Assembly: GCA_964439745.1 (NCBI GenBank)
Contig: CAYTQK010000064.1
Coordinates: 1-13,921 of the forward strand
DNA from: CAYTQK01 sp964439745
GTDB lineage: Bacteria; Desulfobacterota; Desulfobacteria; Desulfobacterales; Desulfosudaceae
Length of the DNA stretch: 13,921 nt
Direction of reading: 5' to 3'
Shown in pieces: positions 6,278 through 13,097 of this stretch. The translations under genes were made by a program, and so were the position numbers. Within the stretch, counting starts at the first letter, position 1. Every line of letters starts with the position of its first letter. The notes under the pieces were generated by a model. The model was given only the letters and a program-made list of their open reading frames with translations, was not told the origin of the DNA and searched no databases.

Positions 6278-6391
6278 TTAGCCCTGCCGTTGATTATGCC
6301 GCCGGTTGACACAAATCACGCGGACCGTGCCTTTGCGCCGGATGACTTTACAATTTCTGCATATTTTTTTTGCCGAAGCCCTGACTTTCAT
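6278..6391 (-). CDS. rpmJ: 50S ribosomal protein L36 (zinc-ribbon form)
   Basis: A 37-residue gene found by translating the infA-rpsM spacer: MKVRASAKKICRNCKVIRR, then KGTVRVICVNRRHNQRQG and a TAA stop. The length and sequence are standard for L36, a small late-assembling 50S protein. C11, C14, C27 and H32 form the CCCH zinc site of the C+ type. ATG start at 6391 with CAGGAG about 10 nt upstream. It lies 68 nt after infA and 24 nt before rpsM, the usual position. Confidence 0.97.
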   Translation of the reverse strand: MKVRASAKKICRNCKVIRRKGTVRVICVNRRHNQRQG

Positions 6392-6459
6392 TATATTTTC
6401 ACTCCTGTTTGCCCGGGGTCGCCGTCACGGCAAGATTCCCCGCTTGTCTGGTAAAAATG

Positions 6460-6678
6460 CTACTTGGACCGGTAAACGATTCGGCCACGGGATAGATCAT
6501 AAGGCGATAATTCTACGGTCACCTTGTCCCCGGGCAATATCTTGATGAAGTACATGCGCATTTTCCCGGAAATGTGCGCCAGCACCTGGTGCTTGTTCTC
6601 CAGTTCCACCTTGAACATGGCGTTGGGCAGCGTCTCCAGGACCGTGCCTTCAACCTTGATTGCCTCTTCTTTTGCCAT
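6460..6678 (-). CDS. infA: Translation initiation factor IF-1
   Basis: 72 residues, a single S1-like OB fold, exactly the family length. IF-1 binds the 30S A site and cooperates with IF-2 and IF-3 during initiation. Recognised from MAKEEAIKVEGTVLETLPNA, FKVELENKHQVLAHISGKMR and the C-terminal LSPYDLSRGRIVYRSK. The ATG at 6678 is chosen over longer in-frame possibilities because IF-1 begins there and GGAGG lies about 11 nt upstream; any longer version would overlap secY. It lies 47 nt after the secY stop, with no adk or map gene between them. Confidence 0.97.
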   Translation of the reverse strand: MAKEEAIKVEGTVLETLPNAMFKVELENKHQVLAHISGKMRMYFIKILPGDKVTVELSPYDLSRGRIVYRSK

Positions 6679-6725
6679 TGGACCAGAATCCTCCGTGTCC
6701 CTGCCGCTGGTTATGCCCGGATCGA

Positions 6726-8015
6726 TTATCGTGTCCGGGCCACCCCTTTTTTCAAAAACCCTTCGTAGCTTCTTTGAATCATGTGTGATTCTATCTGGGC
6801 CGTGGTATCGACCATGACCTGTACGATAATCAGCAAAGCGGTTCCGCCGAAGTAAAAAGGTACGTTGAACCTGGTCATCAATATCGTCGGCAACACGCAC
6901 ACCGCCGAGATATAGACGGCCCCCCCCAGGGTAATCCGGGTCAAAATCCGGTCAATATAGTCGGCCGTCCGCTTGCCGGGACGGATGCCGGGGATATAGC
7001 CGCCCTGTTTTTTCATGTTATCGGCCACGTCATCCGGCTTGAAAGTAACCGCCGTGTAAAAGTAGCAGAAAAAGAAGATCAGCACCACGTAAAATACATT
7101 ATAAAACAAGCGTCCCGGCATCAGTGCCTCGGAAGCCCGCTCCACCATGGGAATATCGATAAAACCGGCCATGGTCGCCGGAAACATCATGATCGACGAG
7201 GCGAAGATCGGCGGGATCACCCCGGACATGTTGATCTTGAGGGGCAGATGGGTGCTCTGCCCGCCGTACATCTTCCGGCCCACCACCCGCTTGGCATACT
7301 GGACCGGAATCCGTCGCTGGCCCTGTTCCATGAAAATAATGAACGCGATCACCGCGACCATAAAAATCACCAGGACAATCACGCCGAAGATCCCCATTTC
7401 ACCGGTGGAGATCATGCGGAAGGTGTTGGCCGCGGCCGCCGGCATCCGCGCTAAGATGCCGGCGCAGATTATCAGGGAGATGCCGTTGCCGATGCCCCGT
7501 TCCGTAATCTGTTCGCCCAGCCACATGATCAGGGAAGTACCGGCGGTCAGGGTAATCACCGTCATCAGCCGGAACGACCAGCCGGGATTGATGACAGCGC
7601 CCATCTTCTCGATACCCACCGCGATCAGAAATCCCTGGATGATACTCAGGGCCACCGTCCCGTAGCGGGTATACTGGGTAATTTTCTTGCGCCCCTGCTC
7701 CCCTTCTTTTTTCAGCTGGGCCAGGTGCGGTACGGCCACCGTCAGCAGCTCAATGATAATAGCGGCGCTGATGTAGGGCATGATGCCCAGGGCGAAGACG
7801 GACAAGCGCTCCAGGGCACCGCCGGAAAACATGTTGAACATCCCCAGCATGCCGCCCTTGTGGGCTTCAAAGATCTGGGCCAGGGTCTCGCTGTCTATAC
7901 CCGGCGTGGGAATGTGCACCCCGATCCGGTAGATGGCCAGAATGGCCAGAGTGAACAATATCCGGTTCTTCAACTCGGATATTTTAAATATGTTCTGGTA
8001 CCCGCTGCCGAACAT
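6726..8015 (-). CDS. secY: Protein translocase subunit SecY
   Basis: 429 residues with about ten hydrophobic helices. SecY forms the protein-conducting channel of the SecYEG translocon in the inner membrane. Diagnostic segments are FNMFSGGALERLSVFALGIM (60-79), the cytoplasmic loop QRRIPVQYAKR (233-243) and GGYIPGIRPGKRT (338-350). The latter's R345 sits in the ribosome- and SecA-binding loop, matching R357 of E. coli. The ATG at 8015 overlaps the rplO TAA by one base (TAATG), with GAGG about 10 nt upstream inside rplO, so translation is probably coupled. Downstream is infA rather than the adk and/or map genes often found there. Confidence 0.98.
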   Translation of the reverse strand: MFGSGYQNIFKISELKNRILFTLAILAIYRIGVHIPTPGIDSETLAQIFEAHKGGMLGMFNMFSGGALERLSVFALGIMPYISAAIIIELLTVAVPHLAQLKKEGEQGRKKITQYTRYGTVALSIIQGFLIAVGIEKMGAVINPGWSFRLMTVITLTAGTSLIMWLGEQITERGIGNGISLIICAGILARMPAAAANTFRMISTGEMGIFGVIVLVIFMVAVIAFIIFMEQGQRRIPVQYAKRVVGRKMYGGQSTHLPLKINMSGVIPPIFASSIMMFPATMAGFIDIPMVERASEALMPGRLFYNVFYVVLIFFFCYFYTAVTFKPDDVADNMKKQGGYIPGIRPGKRTADYIDRILTRITLGGAVYISAVCVLPTILMTRFNVPFYFGGTALLIIVQVMVDTTAQIESHMIQRSYEGFLKKGVARTR

Positions 8016-8458
8016 TAAGCGATTTCCTCGACGGTCCCGCCGGCGGCCTCGATTTTACTCCGCGCGGCCGCGCTGGCAGCCGTCACCTTGACGGTCAGGG
8101 CCCGATCAATCTCGCCCTGGCCGAGCAGTTTGATGGCATCATACCGATTTTTGACCAGCCCGCGGGCCTTCAACGCAGCTTCATCGACCACGCTGCCCTC
8201 TTCAAAAACCGTCAGGTCCCGGATATTCAGCCGGGCCGTCTGCTTGGCGAAAATATTGGTAAACCCGCGCTTGGGCAGGCGCCGGTGCAGCGGCATCTGG
8301 CCGCCTTCAAAACCGGGCCGCACGCCGCCGCCGGAGCGGGCGTTGTGCCCCTTGGTTCCCCGGCCGGCCGTGGTTCCCTGCCCCGAACCCGGTCCCCGTC
8401 CCAGTCGTTTTCGGTTCTTCCGGGATGCCGGCGCCGGTGACAATTCGTTAAGCTTCAT
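8015..8458 (-). CDS. rplO: 50S ribosomal protein L15
   Basis: 147 residues. L15 is a mid-assembly 50S protein binding 23S rRNA. The Gly/Arg-rich N-terminal part (MKLNELSPAPASRKNRKRLG, GRGTKGHNARSGGGVRPGFE, GGQMPLHRRLPKRGF) is diagnostic. The start is taken as ATG at 8458, preceded by GAGGAG with 7-nt spacing; a GTG one codon upstream (8461) is possible but less likely. The start lies inside the end of rpmD (11-nt overlap), and the stop overlaps the secY start by one base. Confidence 0.97.
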   Translation of the reverse strand: MKLNELSPAPASRKNRKRLGRGPGSGQGTTAGRGTKGHNARSGGGVRPGFEGGQMPLHRRLPKRGFTNIFAKQTARLNIRDLTVFEEGSVVDEAALKARGLVKNRYDAIKLLGQGEIDRALTVKVTAASAAARSKIEAAGGTVEEIA

Positions 8459-8642
8459 CACCCTTCTCCTCTACCTTCACCATGTGGGGAATTTTATTGA
8501 TCATCCCTTGAACAACCGGTGTATCGGCCAGGCAGACCGTCTTATGCATCCGGGTCAACCCCAGGGCCTTGAGGACCTTGCGATGTTTTTCCGGTTTGCC
8601 GATTGCGCTTCGGATCAATGTTATTTTCAGTACACCCGCCAT
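8448..8642 (-). CDS. rpmD: 50S ribosomal protein L30
   Basis: 64 residues. L30 is a small 50S protein. MAGVLKITLIRSAIGKPEKH, then LKALGLTRMHKTV and INKIPHMVKVEE match the family; the last few residues (EKGDEA) extend slightly past the usual 58-60. ATG start at 8642 with a weak Shine-Dalgarno (AAGGG about 12 nt upstream). It is only 19 nt after the rpsE stop and overlaps rplO by 11 nt, which suggests coupled translation. Confidence 0.97.
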   Translation of the reverse strand: MAGVLKITLIRSAIGKPEKHRKVLKALGLTRMHKTVCLADTPVVQGMINKIPHMVKVEEKGDEA

Positions 8643-8661
8643 AATTGTCTTTACCCTTTTC

Positions 8662-9165
8662 TTACAAGTCCTGGACCGGTATGCCCCGCCGGGCGGCGAT
8701 CTCTTCCCGGCTTTGCAGCTGCTGCAGCCCCTGCATGGTGGCCTGTACCACGTTATAGGAGTTGTGCGTACCCATACATTTGGTCAGAATATCCCGAACG
8801 CCGGCCGCCTCCAGAACGGCCCGGACGCCGCCGCCGGCGATCACGCCGGTTCCCTTGGAAGCCGGCTTGAGGAGCACCCGTCCGGCACCAAAGGTGCCGA
8901 TGGTGGTATAGGGAATGGTGCCGTCCACCAGCGCGATGGAAATCATCGAACGTTTGGCCTTTTCCGCACCCTTGCGGATCGCTTCCGGCACCTCGGCGGC
9001 CTTGCCCAGTCCGCAGCCGACCTTGCCTTCACCGTCGCCGACCACCACCACGGCGCTGAAACTGAATTTCCGGCCGCCCTTGACGACCTTAGAGACGCGC
9101 TTGATGTTGACGACGTTATCGATCAGCTGGATCTCGTCCTTATCTAGTTTGTTCTGTTTCAGCAA
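8662..9165 (-). CDS. rpsE: 30S ribosomal protein S5
   Basis: 167 residues. S5 is important for decoding accuracy and mRNA unwinding at the 30S entry. The N-terminal double-stranded-RNA-binding-like domain (about 12-75) shows VVNIKRVSKVVKGGRKFSFS and VVVGDGEGKVGCGLGKAAEV. The C-terminal domain contains KPASKGTGVIAGGGVRAVLE. The start is TTG (9165-9163), with GAGGAGG 7 nt upstream. No ATG or GTG start lies near the family N-terminus, which is somewhat variable, so the TTG call rests mainly on the Shine-Dalgarno position. It follows rplR after 78 nt. Confidence 0.96.
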   Translation of the reverse strand: MLKQNKLDKDEIQLIDNVVNIKRVSKVVKGGRKFSFSAVVVVGDGEGKVGCGLGKAAEVPEAIRKGAEKAKRSMISIALVDGTIPYTTIGTFGAGRVLLKPASKGTGVIAGGGVRAVLEAAGVRDILTKCMGTHNSYNVVQATMQGLQQLQSREEIAARRGIPVQDL

Positions 9166-9172
9166 ATGACTG

Positions 9173-9179
9173 CCTCCTC
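9173..9179 (-). promoter_or_regulatory. Strong Shine-Dalgarno deciding the TTG start of rpsE
   Basis: GAGGAGG on the minus strand, 7 nt before TTG at 9165. It is the main evidence for this start. Confidence 0.8.
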
Positions 9180-9186
9180 GTCACCT

Positions 9187-9200
9187 ACAGGTTGACCTGT
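9187..9200. repeat. 14-bp palindrome in the rplR-rpsE spacer
   Basis: ACAGGT-TG-ACCTGT: two perfect 6-bp inverted arms around 2 bp. The centre is too tight for a stable RNA hairpin loop, so a protein-binding dyad or chance are the alternatives. Function unknown. Confidence 0.35.
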
Positions 9201-9243
9201 TTTTTCCTGCTTTGGCCAGACTACAGCGGCTTGAATCCCGCCG

Positions 9244-9618
9244 CTACAATTTCAGGCCGGCCTCGCGCGCGCCTTCGGATAACGCCTTAACGCGGCCGTG
9301 ATATAAAAAACCGCCCCGGTCAAAGACCACCGCCGTAATGCCCTTGGCCAGCGCCCGTTCTCCCGCCAGCTGCCCGACATGCTTGGCCAGCGCGGTCTTG
9401 TCTTTATCGTTCAAAGAAGCGTTCTCGCGAACGGCTTTTTCGTTGGTCGAAGCCGCTACAAAGGTAGTTCCCCGGGTATCGTCGATGATCTGTGCGTAAA
9501 TATGCTTGGCGCTTCTGAAAACACTAAGCCGCGGGCGTTCCGGCGTTCCCGTGATCTTCTTCCGGATGCGCTGCTTCCGCCTGTTCCGCAACCGTACTTT
9601 TGGATTAACAGCACCCAT
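9244..9618 (-). CDS. rplR: 50S ribosomal protein L18
   Basis: 124 residues. L18 binds 5S rRNA, together with L5 and L25, and mediates its attachment to 23S rRNA. Typical segments are the basic N-terminus (RLRNRRKQRIRKKITGTPER), PRLSVFRSAKHIYAQIID and the C-terminal VVFDRGGFLYHGRVKALSEG with AREAGLKL. ATG at 9618 with AAAGGA 8 nt upstream. It lies 20 nt downstream of rplF. Confidence 0.98.
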   Translation of the reverse strand: MGAVNPKVRLRNRRKQRIRKKITGTPERPRLSVFRSAKHIYAQIIDDTRGTTFVAASTNEKAVRENASLNDKDKTALAKHVGQLAGERALAKGITAVVFDRGGFLYHGRVKALSEGAREAGLKL

Positions 9619-9638
9619 GATGCGATTCCTTTACTGAT

Positions 9639-10169
9639 TTATGCCGTTTTGCCGGCTTTGCGCTGAATGTATTCTTCCACGTACTTGATGCCCCGGCCCT
9701 TGTACGGTTCGGGCGGCCGCAGCCGCCGGATAGCGGCGGCGGTGTTTCCGACCAGTTCCTTGTCAATCCCGGACAGGGTGAGCACGTTTTTCTCCACCCG
9801 GGCGGAGAGCCCCTCGGGCAGCTCAAAATTAACGGGATGGGAAAAACCGATGTTCAGCACCACGGCATTCCCCGAAACTTCAGCCCGGTAGCCGATGCCG
9901 TTGATTTCCAGTCCGCGTTCAAACCCTTTTTCCACGCCGGCCACCATGTTATTGACCAGGGAACGCACCAGCCCCTTGAGGGCCTGGGTGCGCCGATCAG
10001 TCTTTGCGGCCGTCACCCGGATCACGTTATCCGTAATATCCAGATCAATCTCTTCGTGGATCTGCCGGCTCAGGGTCCCCTTGTCGCCGCTCACGGTGAC
10101 CGCTTTATCCGCGTAAGTTACCTTGACTTTATCTGATAATTGAATCGGTTGTTCGCCTACTCGCGCCAT
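9639..10169 (-). CDS. rplF: 50S ribosomal protein L6
   Basis: 176 residues, two tandem L6 folds from an ancient duplication (about 1-80 and 83-170). L6 supports the base of the L7/L12 stalk and the factor-binding site. MARVGEQPIQLSDKVKV, then RSLVNNMVAGVEKGFERGLE, INGIGYRAEV and RRLRPPEPYKGRGIKYVEEY are diagnostic. ATG at 10169 with AAGGGG upstream. It starts 13 nt after the rpsH stop. Confidence 0.98.
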   Translation of the reverse strand: MARVGEQPIQLSDKVKVTYADKAVTVSGDKGTLSRQIHEEIDLDITDNVIRVTAAKTDRRTQALKGLVRSLVNNMVAGVEKGFERGLEINGIGYRAEVSGNAVVLNIGFSHPVNFELPEGLSARVEKNVLTLSGIDKELVGNTAAAIRRLRPPEPYKGRGIKYVEEYIQRKAGKTA

Positions 10170-10182
10170 CCCTTATACCCCT

Positions 10183-10581
10183 TTACCAAACATTGCAGAG
10201 AATTTCACCGCCGAGATTGGCCTGCGCGGCTTGCTTGTCCGTCATCAATCCTCTGGAGGTCGATAATATGGAAATCCCCATGCCGTTCAGCACGGGGGCA
10301 ATCTCTTTGCACTTGGCATACGTCCGCCGGCCGGTTTTGCTGACCCGTTCAATGCCGTAAATGGCGTGGGCCTGGCTCTTGTCGTATTTCAGGTATACCC
10401 GCAGAATCCCCTGCTTGTTATCCTTGATCATCTTGTAGTTCTTGATATAGCCCTGTTCTTTAAGAATTCGGGCGATACCTTCGTTGATGTTGGAACCGGG
10501 GATATCCACCCGCTCGTGCTTCGCCTTGCCGGCGTTGCGAATCCGCGTCAGCATATCCGCGATGGGATCATTGATTGCCAT
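10183..10581 (-). CDS. rpsH: 30S ribosomal protein S8
   Basis: 132 residues. S8 is a primary binder of 16S rRNA helix 21 and, in E. coli, the repressor of the spc operon. N-terminal MAINDPIADMLTRIRNAGKA and C-terminal STSRGLMTDKQA with GGEILCNVW are family signatures. ATG at 10581 with GGAG about 8 nt upstream. It follows rpsN after 93 nt. I did not recognise an S8-type operator near the rplX-rplE junction, where E. coli has one. Confidence 0.98.
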   Translation of the reverse strand: MAINDPIADMLTRIRNAGKAKHERVDIPGSNINEGIARILKEQGYIKNYKMIKDNKQGILRVYLKYDKSQAHAIYGIERVSKTGRRTYAKCKEIAPVLNGMGISILSTSRGLMTDKQAAQANLGGEILCNVW

Positions 10582-10674
10582 GCTTTTCTCCGCCTTGTCC
10601 TGGAAACCGCCTATTGATTAGACCGTCTTGTTTCTTATGTTCCCTATCGTATTGTGTATGTCTGCGCAGATCGC

Positions 10675-10860
10675 CTACCAGCTGGACTTGGTCACCCCGG
10701 GCAGCTTGCCCAGGGAAGCCAGTTCCCGGAAACAGATCCGGCAGAGACCGAATTTTCTCATATACGCTCGGGGCCGTCCGCAAATGGCGCAGCGGTTGTA
10801 CTTGCGTACACCGAATTTCGGTTCCTCTTGAGCCTTCATGACCAGCGCTTTTTTTGCCAA
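10675..10860 (-). CDS. rpsN: 30S ribosomal protein S14, zinc-binding type Z
   Basis: 61 residues, the short S14 form, against about 100 in the zinc-free form of E. coli. S14 is a late-assembling 30S head protein. C24, C27, C40 and C43 (CAICGRP and CRICFRE) form the zinc ribbon; the tail LGKLPGVTKSSW is typical. The start is TTG at 10860 (TTG GCA AAA AAA), preceded by GGGAGG at 6 nt. A longer in-frame reading into the rplE region lacks family similarity and is rejected. It lies 19 nt after rplE. Confidence 0.97.
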   Translation of the reverse strand: MAKKALVMKAQEEPKFGVRKYNRCAICGRPRAYMRKFGLCRICFRELASLGKLPGVTKSSW

Positions 10861-10865
10861 GATAA

Positions 10866-10872
10866 TCCTCCC
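10866..10872 (-). promoter_or_regulatory. Strong Shine-Dalgarno deciding the TTG start of rpsN
   Basis: GGGAGGA on the minus strand, 5-6 nt before TTG at 10860. It supports the short 61-residue S14. Confidence 0.8.
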
Positions 10873-10879
10873 TGCAACC

Positions 10880-11419
10880 CTAATTTTTAAACGGCATGCC
10901 CATGCGCCGCAGCAGCTCCCGGGCCGCGTCATCCGTTTCGGCGGTGGTAACAATGGTGATGTTCAGCCCCTTGATCTTGTCGATCTTGTCGTAATCGATC
11001 TCGGGAAAAACAATCTGTTCCTTCAAACCGATGGTATAGTTTCCGTGTCCGTCAAAGGCCTGGGCCGATATGCCCCGGAAATCACGAACCCGCGGCAGGG
11101 CGATATTGACCAGCTTGTTGTAGAAATCATACATGCGGTTTTTCCGCAGGGTGACCATGCAGCCGACCGGCATGCCCTTGCGCAGCTTGAACGCGGCGAT
11201 GGACTTTTTCGCCCGCCGGATAACCGGCTGCTGCCCGGAAATCGCGCGCAGTTCCGCCACCGCCGAATCCAGGATCTTGATATTGGTAATGGCTTCCCCC
11301 AGGCCCATGTTGAGAACGATTTTGTTCAGCCTGGGGACCTCCATGATGTTCTTACAACCCAGGGCGGACTGCAGATCCGGGACCACATCGTTGTAATAAT
11401 ATTCTCTCAGCGACGACAT
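10880..11419 (-). CDS. rplE: 50S ribosomal protein L5
   Basis: 179 residues, the usual length. L5 binds 5S rRNA in the central protuberance and contacts the P-site tRNA. Recognised from LREYYYNDVVPDLQSALG, PRLNKIVLNMGLGEA, AKKSIAAFKLRKGMPVGCMV and the C-terminal GLNITIVTTAETDDAARELL. Two ATGs lie in tandem (11422 and 11419); the second is preferred because CAGGAG then has a workable 5-nt spacing. It lies 20 nt after rplX and ends with TAG. Confidence 0.97.
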   Translation of the reverse strand: MSSLREYYYNDVVPDLQSALGCKNIMEVPRLNKIVLNMGLGEAITNIKILDSAVAELRAISGQQPVIRRAKKSIAAFKLRKGMPVGCMVTLRKNRMYDFYNKLVNIALPRVRDFRGISAQAFDGHGNYTIGLKEQIVFPEIDYDKIDKIKGLNITIVTTAETDDAARELLRRMGMPFKN

Positions 11420-11439
11420 CATAGCTCCTGTGATAAACC

Positions 11440-11769
11440 TTAGGTGTCGATTAACTCTTTGCAATTGGCGCACATCCGGGCCCGGCCGCCGTCTTCCAGC
11501 TGTTTCATGCGGACGCGGACGGGTTTGACGCACTTGCTGCACATCAGCATTACATTGGAGCGGTGCAAAGGGGCCTCTTTTTCGATAATGCCGCCTTCCC
11601 GGAATTTCACGTCGGGACGCTTGTGGTGTTTAACCAAGTTGACATTTTCCACCACCACCCGGTTTTTTTTGCTGCTCACGGATAAAACCTTGCCGATCTT
11701 GCCCTTGTCCTTGCCGGCAATTATTTTGACCTTGTCATTCTTGCGAATGTTCAGACTGTTGCCTTGCAT
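11440..11769 (-). CDS. rplX: 50S ribosomal protein L24 with C-terminal zinc-ribbon cysteines
   Basis: 109 residues from the chosen start. L24 is an assembly initiator for 50S and lies near the tunnel exit. The KOW-type segment (IRKNDKVKIIAGKDKGKIGK) and VENVNLVKHHKRP are diagnostic. The C-terminal part has C77, C80, C100 and C103 in two CxxC pairs, a probable zinc site seen in some bacterial L24 proteins but not in that of E. coli. I chose ATG at 11769 because GGAG lies 9 nt upstream. An ATG five codons earlier (11784) is possible but has no Shine-Dalgarno. Confidence 0.95.
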   Translation of the reverse strand: MQGNSLNIRKNDKVKIIAGKDKGKIGKVLSVSSKKNRVVVENVNLVKHHKRPDVKFREGGIIEKEAPLHRSNVMLMCSKCVKPVRVRMKQLEDGGRARMCANCKELIDT

Positions 11770-11798
11770 ACCTTCATTCTCCATCCAACCGCGGCCGG

Positions 11799-12167
11799 TT
11801 ACAACACCTCGGGTGCCAGTGAAATAATTTTCATAAAGCGCTTGGCCCGGAGTTCCCGGGCCACCGGACCGAAGATGCGGGTTCCCAGGGGATCATTATT
11901 AGCGGCGATCAATACCGCCGAGTTCTCGCCGAAGCGGATATAGGACCCATCCGGCCTCCTGATCTCCTTTTTCGTTCGCACCACCACCGCCTTGAGCACA
12001 TCGCCTTTCTTCACCTTGGAATTGGGCAGGGCCTCTTTGACGGAAACCGTTATGACATCCCCGATGGACGCATACTTTCGTTTCGATCCGCCCAGCACCT
12101 TGATGCAGTAGACCACCTTGGCGCCGGAGTTATCGGCGACTTTCAATCTTGTTTCAGGCCGGATCAT
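11799..12167 (-). CDS. rplN: 50S ribosomal protein L14
   Basis: 122 residues, invariant family length. L14 forms intersubunit bridges and is the binding site of the silencing factor RsfS. MIRPETRLKVADNSGAKVVY, GDVITVSVKEALPN and FGPVARELRAKRFMKIISLA are diagnostic. ATG at 12167 with AAGGA 8 nt upstream. It lies 18 nt after rpsQ. Confidence 0.98.
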   Translation of the reverse strand: MIRPETRLKVADNSGAKVVYCIKVLGGSKRKYASIGDVITVSVKEALPNSKVKKGDVLKAVVVRTKKEIRRPDGSYIRFGENSAVLIAANNDPLGTRIFGPVARELRAKRFMKIISLAPEVL

Positions 12168-12185
12168 CTTTCAGTTCCTTTGCAA

Positions 12186-12443
12186 TCAGACTGCTTTCTG
12201 CACAATATCAATCACGCGCCACCGTTTGGAGCGACTCAGGGGACGGGACTCCATGATTTTCACCCAGTCCCCTTCCTTGCAGCGATTGGTTTCGTCGTGG
12301 GCGGCGAACTTGGCCCGGCGTTTGACATACTTCTTGTACACCTTGTGCTTGACCAGCCGCTCCACCATGACGGTCACCGTCTTGTCCATCTTGTCGCTGA
12401 CCACGATGCCTTCCAGTTGTTTTTTGATGCCTCTTTCTTTCAT
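12186..12443 (-). CDS. rpsQ: 30S ribosomal protein S17
   Basis: 85 residues, an OB-fold primary 16S rRNA binder. Recognised from LEGIVVSDKMDKTVTVMVER, KYVKRRAKFAAHDETNRCKE and GDWVKIMESRPLSRSKRWRV. ATG at 12443. I see no clear Shine-Dalgarno upstream, so initiation may depend on coupling to rpmC, whose stop is 37 nt away. Confidence 0.98.
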   Translation of the reverse strand: MKERGIKKQLEGIVVSDKMDKTVTVMVERLVKHKVYKKYVKRRAKFAAHDETNRCKEGDWVKIMESRPLSRSKRWRVIDIVQKAV

Positions 12444-12480
12444 TGGTCTGTCGTCAATCCCCGTTATGATTGTTGGTCCC

Positions 12481-12669
12481 TCAGACGTTCTGCCGGTTCA
12501 TCTCCGTCTTGACCCGGGCGATATCCCGGCGGGTTTTCTTCAGCGCACTGGTATTGTCGAGCTGTCCGGTCTCATGCTGAAAACGGAGATTGAAATAGGC
12601 CTCTTTCAGCTCCATGAATTTCTGCTGCATTTCCTCGGCGCTTAACGCTTTGATCTCTTCGGGTTTCAT
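12481..12669 (-). CDS. rpmC: 50S ribosomal protein L29
   Basis: 62 residues, a helical hairpin at the peptide exit tunnel and part of the docking site for SRP and trigger factor. MKPEEIKALSAEEMQQKFME, then LKEAYFNLRFQHETGQLDN and IARVKTEMNRQ fit the family. The ATG overlaps the rplP stop by one base (TAATG), implying translational coupling. Confidence 0.97.
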   Translation of the reverse strand: MKPEEIKALSAEEMQQKFMELKEAYFNLRFQHETGQLDNTSALKKTRRDIARVKTEMNRQNV

Positions 12670-13082
12670 TACAGATGTTCCCTTCTTACAAACTTGGTCT
12701 TGACCGGCAGTTTGTGAGCGGCCAGGCGCAAGGCCTCTTTGGCCACTTCGTCTGAAACGCCGTCCATTTCATAGAGGATTCTGCCGGGACGCACCACCGC
12801 CGCCCAGCCTTCCGGCGCGCCCTTGCCCTTGCCCATGCGCACTTCGGCCGGCTTTTTCGTAAACGGCTTGTCCGGAAAAATACGGATCCAGGTTTTACCG
12901 CTCCGCTTGGCATGGCGGGTCATGGCGATACGGGCGGCCTCAATCTGACGGGAAGTGATCATCCCGCACTCGGTCGCCTGCAATCCGAACTCGCCGAAAT
13001 TCAGCTTGCTGCCGCAAAGGCGAACGCCCTTGCGCCGGCCGCGCTGTTGTTTGCGATATTTGACTTTTTTAGGGCTCAGCAT
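12669..13082 (-). CDS. rplP: 50S ribosomal protein L16
   Basis: 137 residues. L16 organises the A-tRNA site near the peptidyl transferase centre. MLSPKKVKYRKQQRGRRKGV, TSRQIEAARIAMTRHAKRSG and IRIFPDKPFTKKPAEVRMGK (containing the conserved KPxxxxPxxxRMG pattern) are diagnostic. ATG at 13082 with AGGAG about 9 nt upstream. It lies 15 nt after rpsC and overlaps rpmC by one base. Confidence 0.98.
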   Translation of the reverse strand: MLSPKKVKYRKQQRGRRKGVRLCGSKLNFGEFGLQATECGMITSRQIEAARIAMTRHAKRSGKTWIRIFPDKPFTKKPAEVRMGKGKGAPEGWAAVVRPGRILYEMDGVSDEVAKEALRLAAHKLPVKTKFVRREHL

Positions 13083-13097
13083 ATCCGTCTACTCCTG

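Noticed and set aside
6679..6900. In-frame upstream extension of infA to 146 codons
   Set aside because: The extension overlaps the end of secY, has no similarity to IF-1, and the 72-residue IF-1 with its own Shine-Dalgarno begins at 6678.
10861..10953. In-frame upstream extension of rpsN
   Set aside because: It would overlap rplE and lacks S14 similarity. The TTG at 10860 has a good Shine-Dalgarno and gives the canonical 61-residue protein.
11420..11542. In-frame upstream extension of rplE to 220 codons
   Set aside because: It overlaps rplX and has no L5 similarity. The tandem ATGs at 11422/11419 behind CAGGAG give the standard 179-residue L5.
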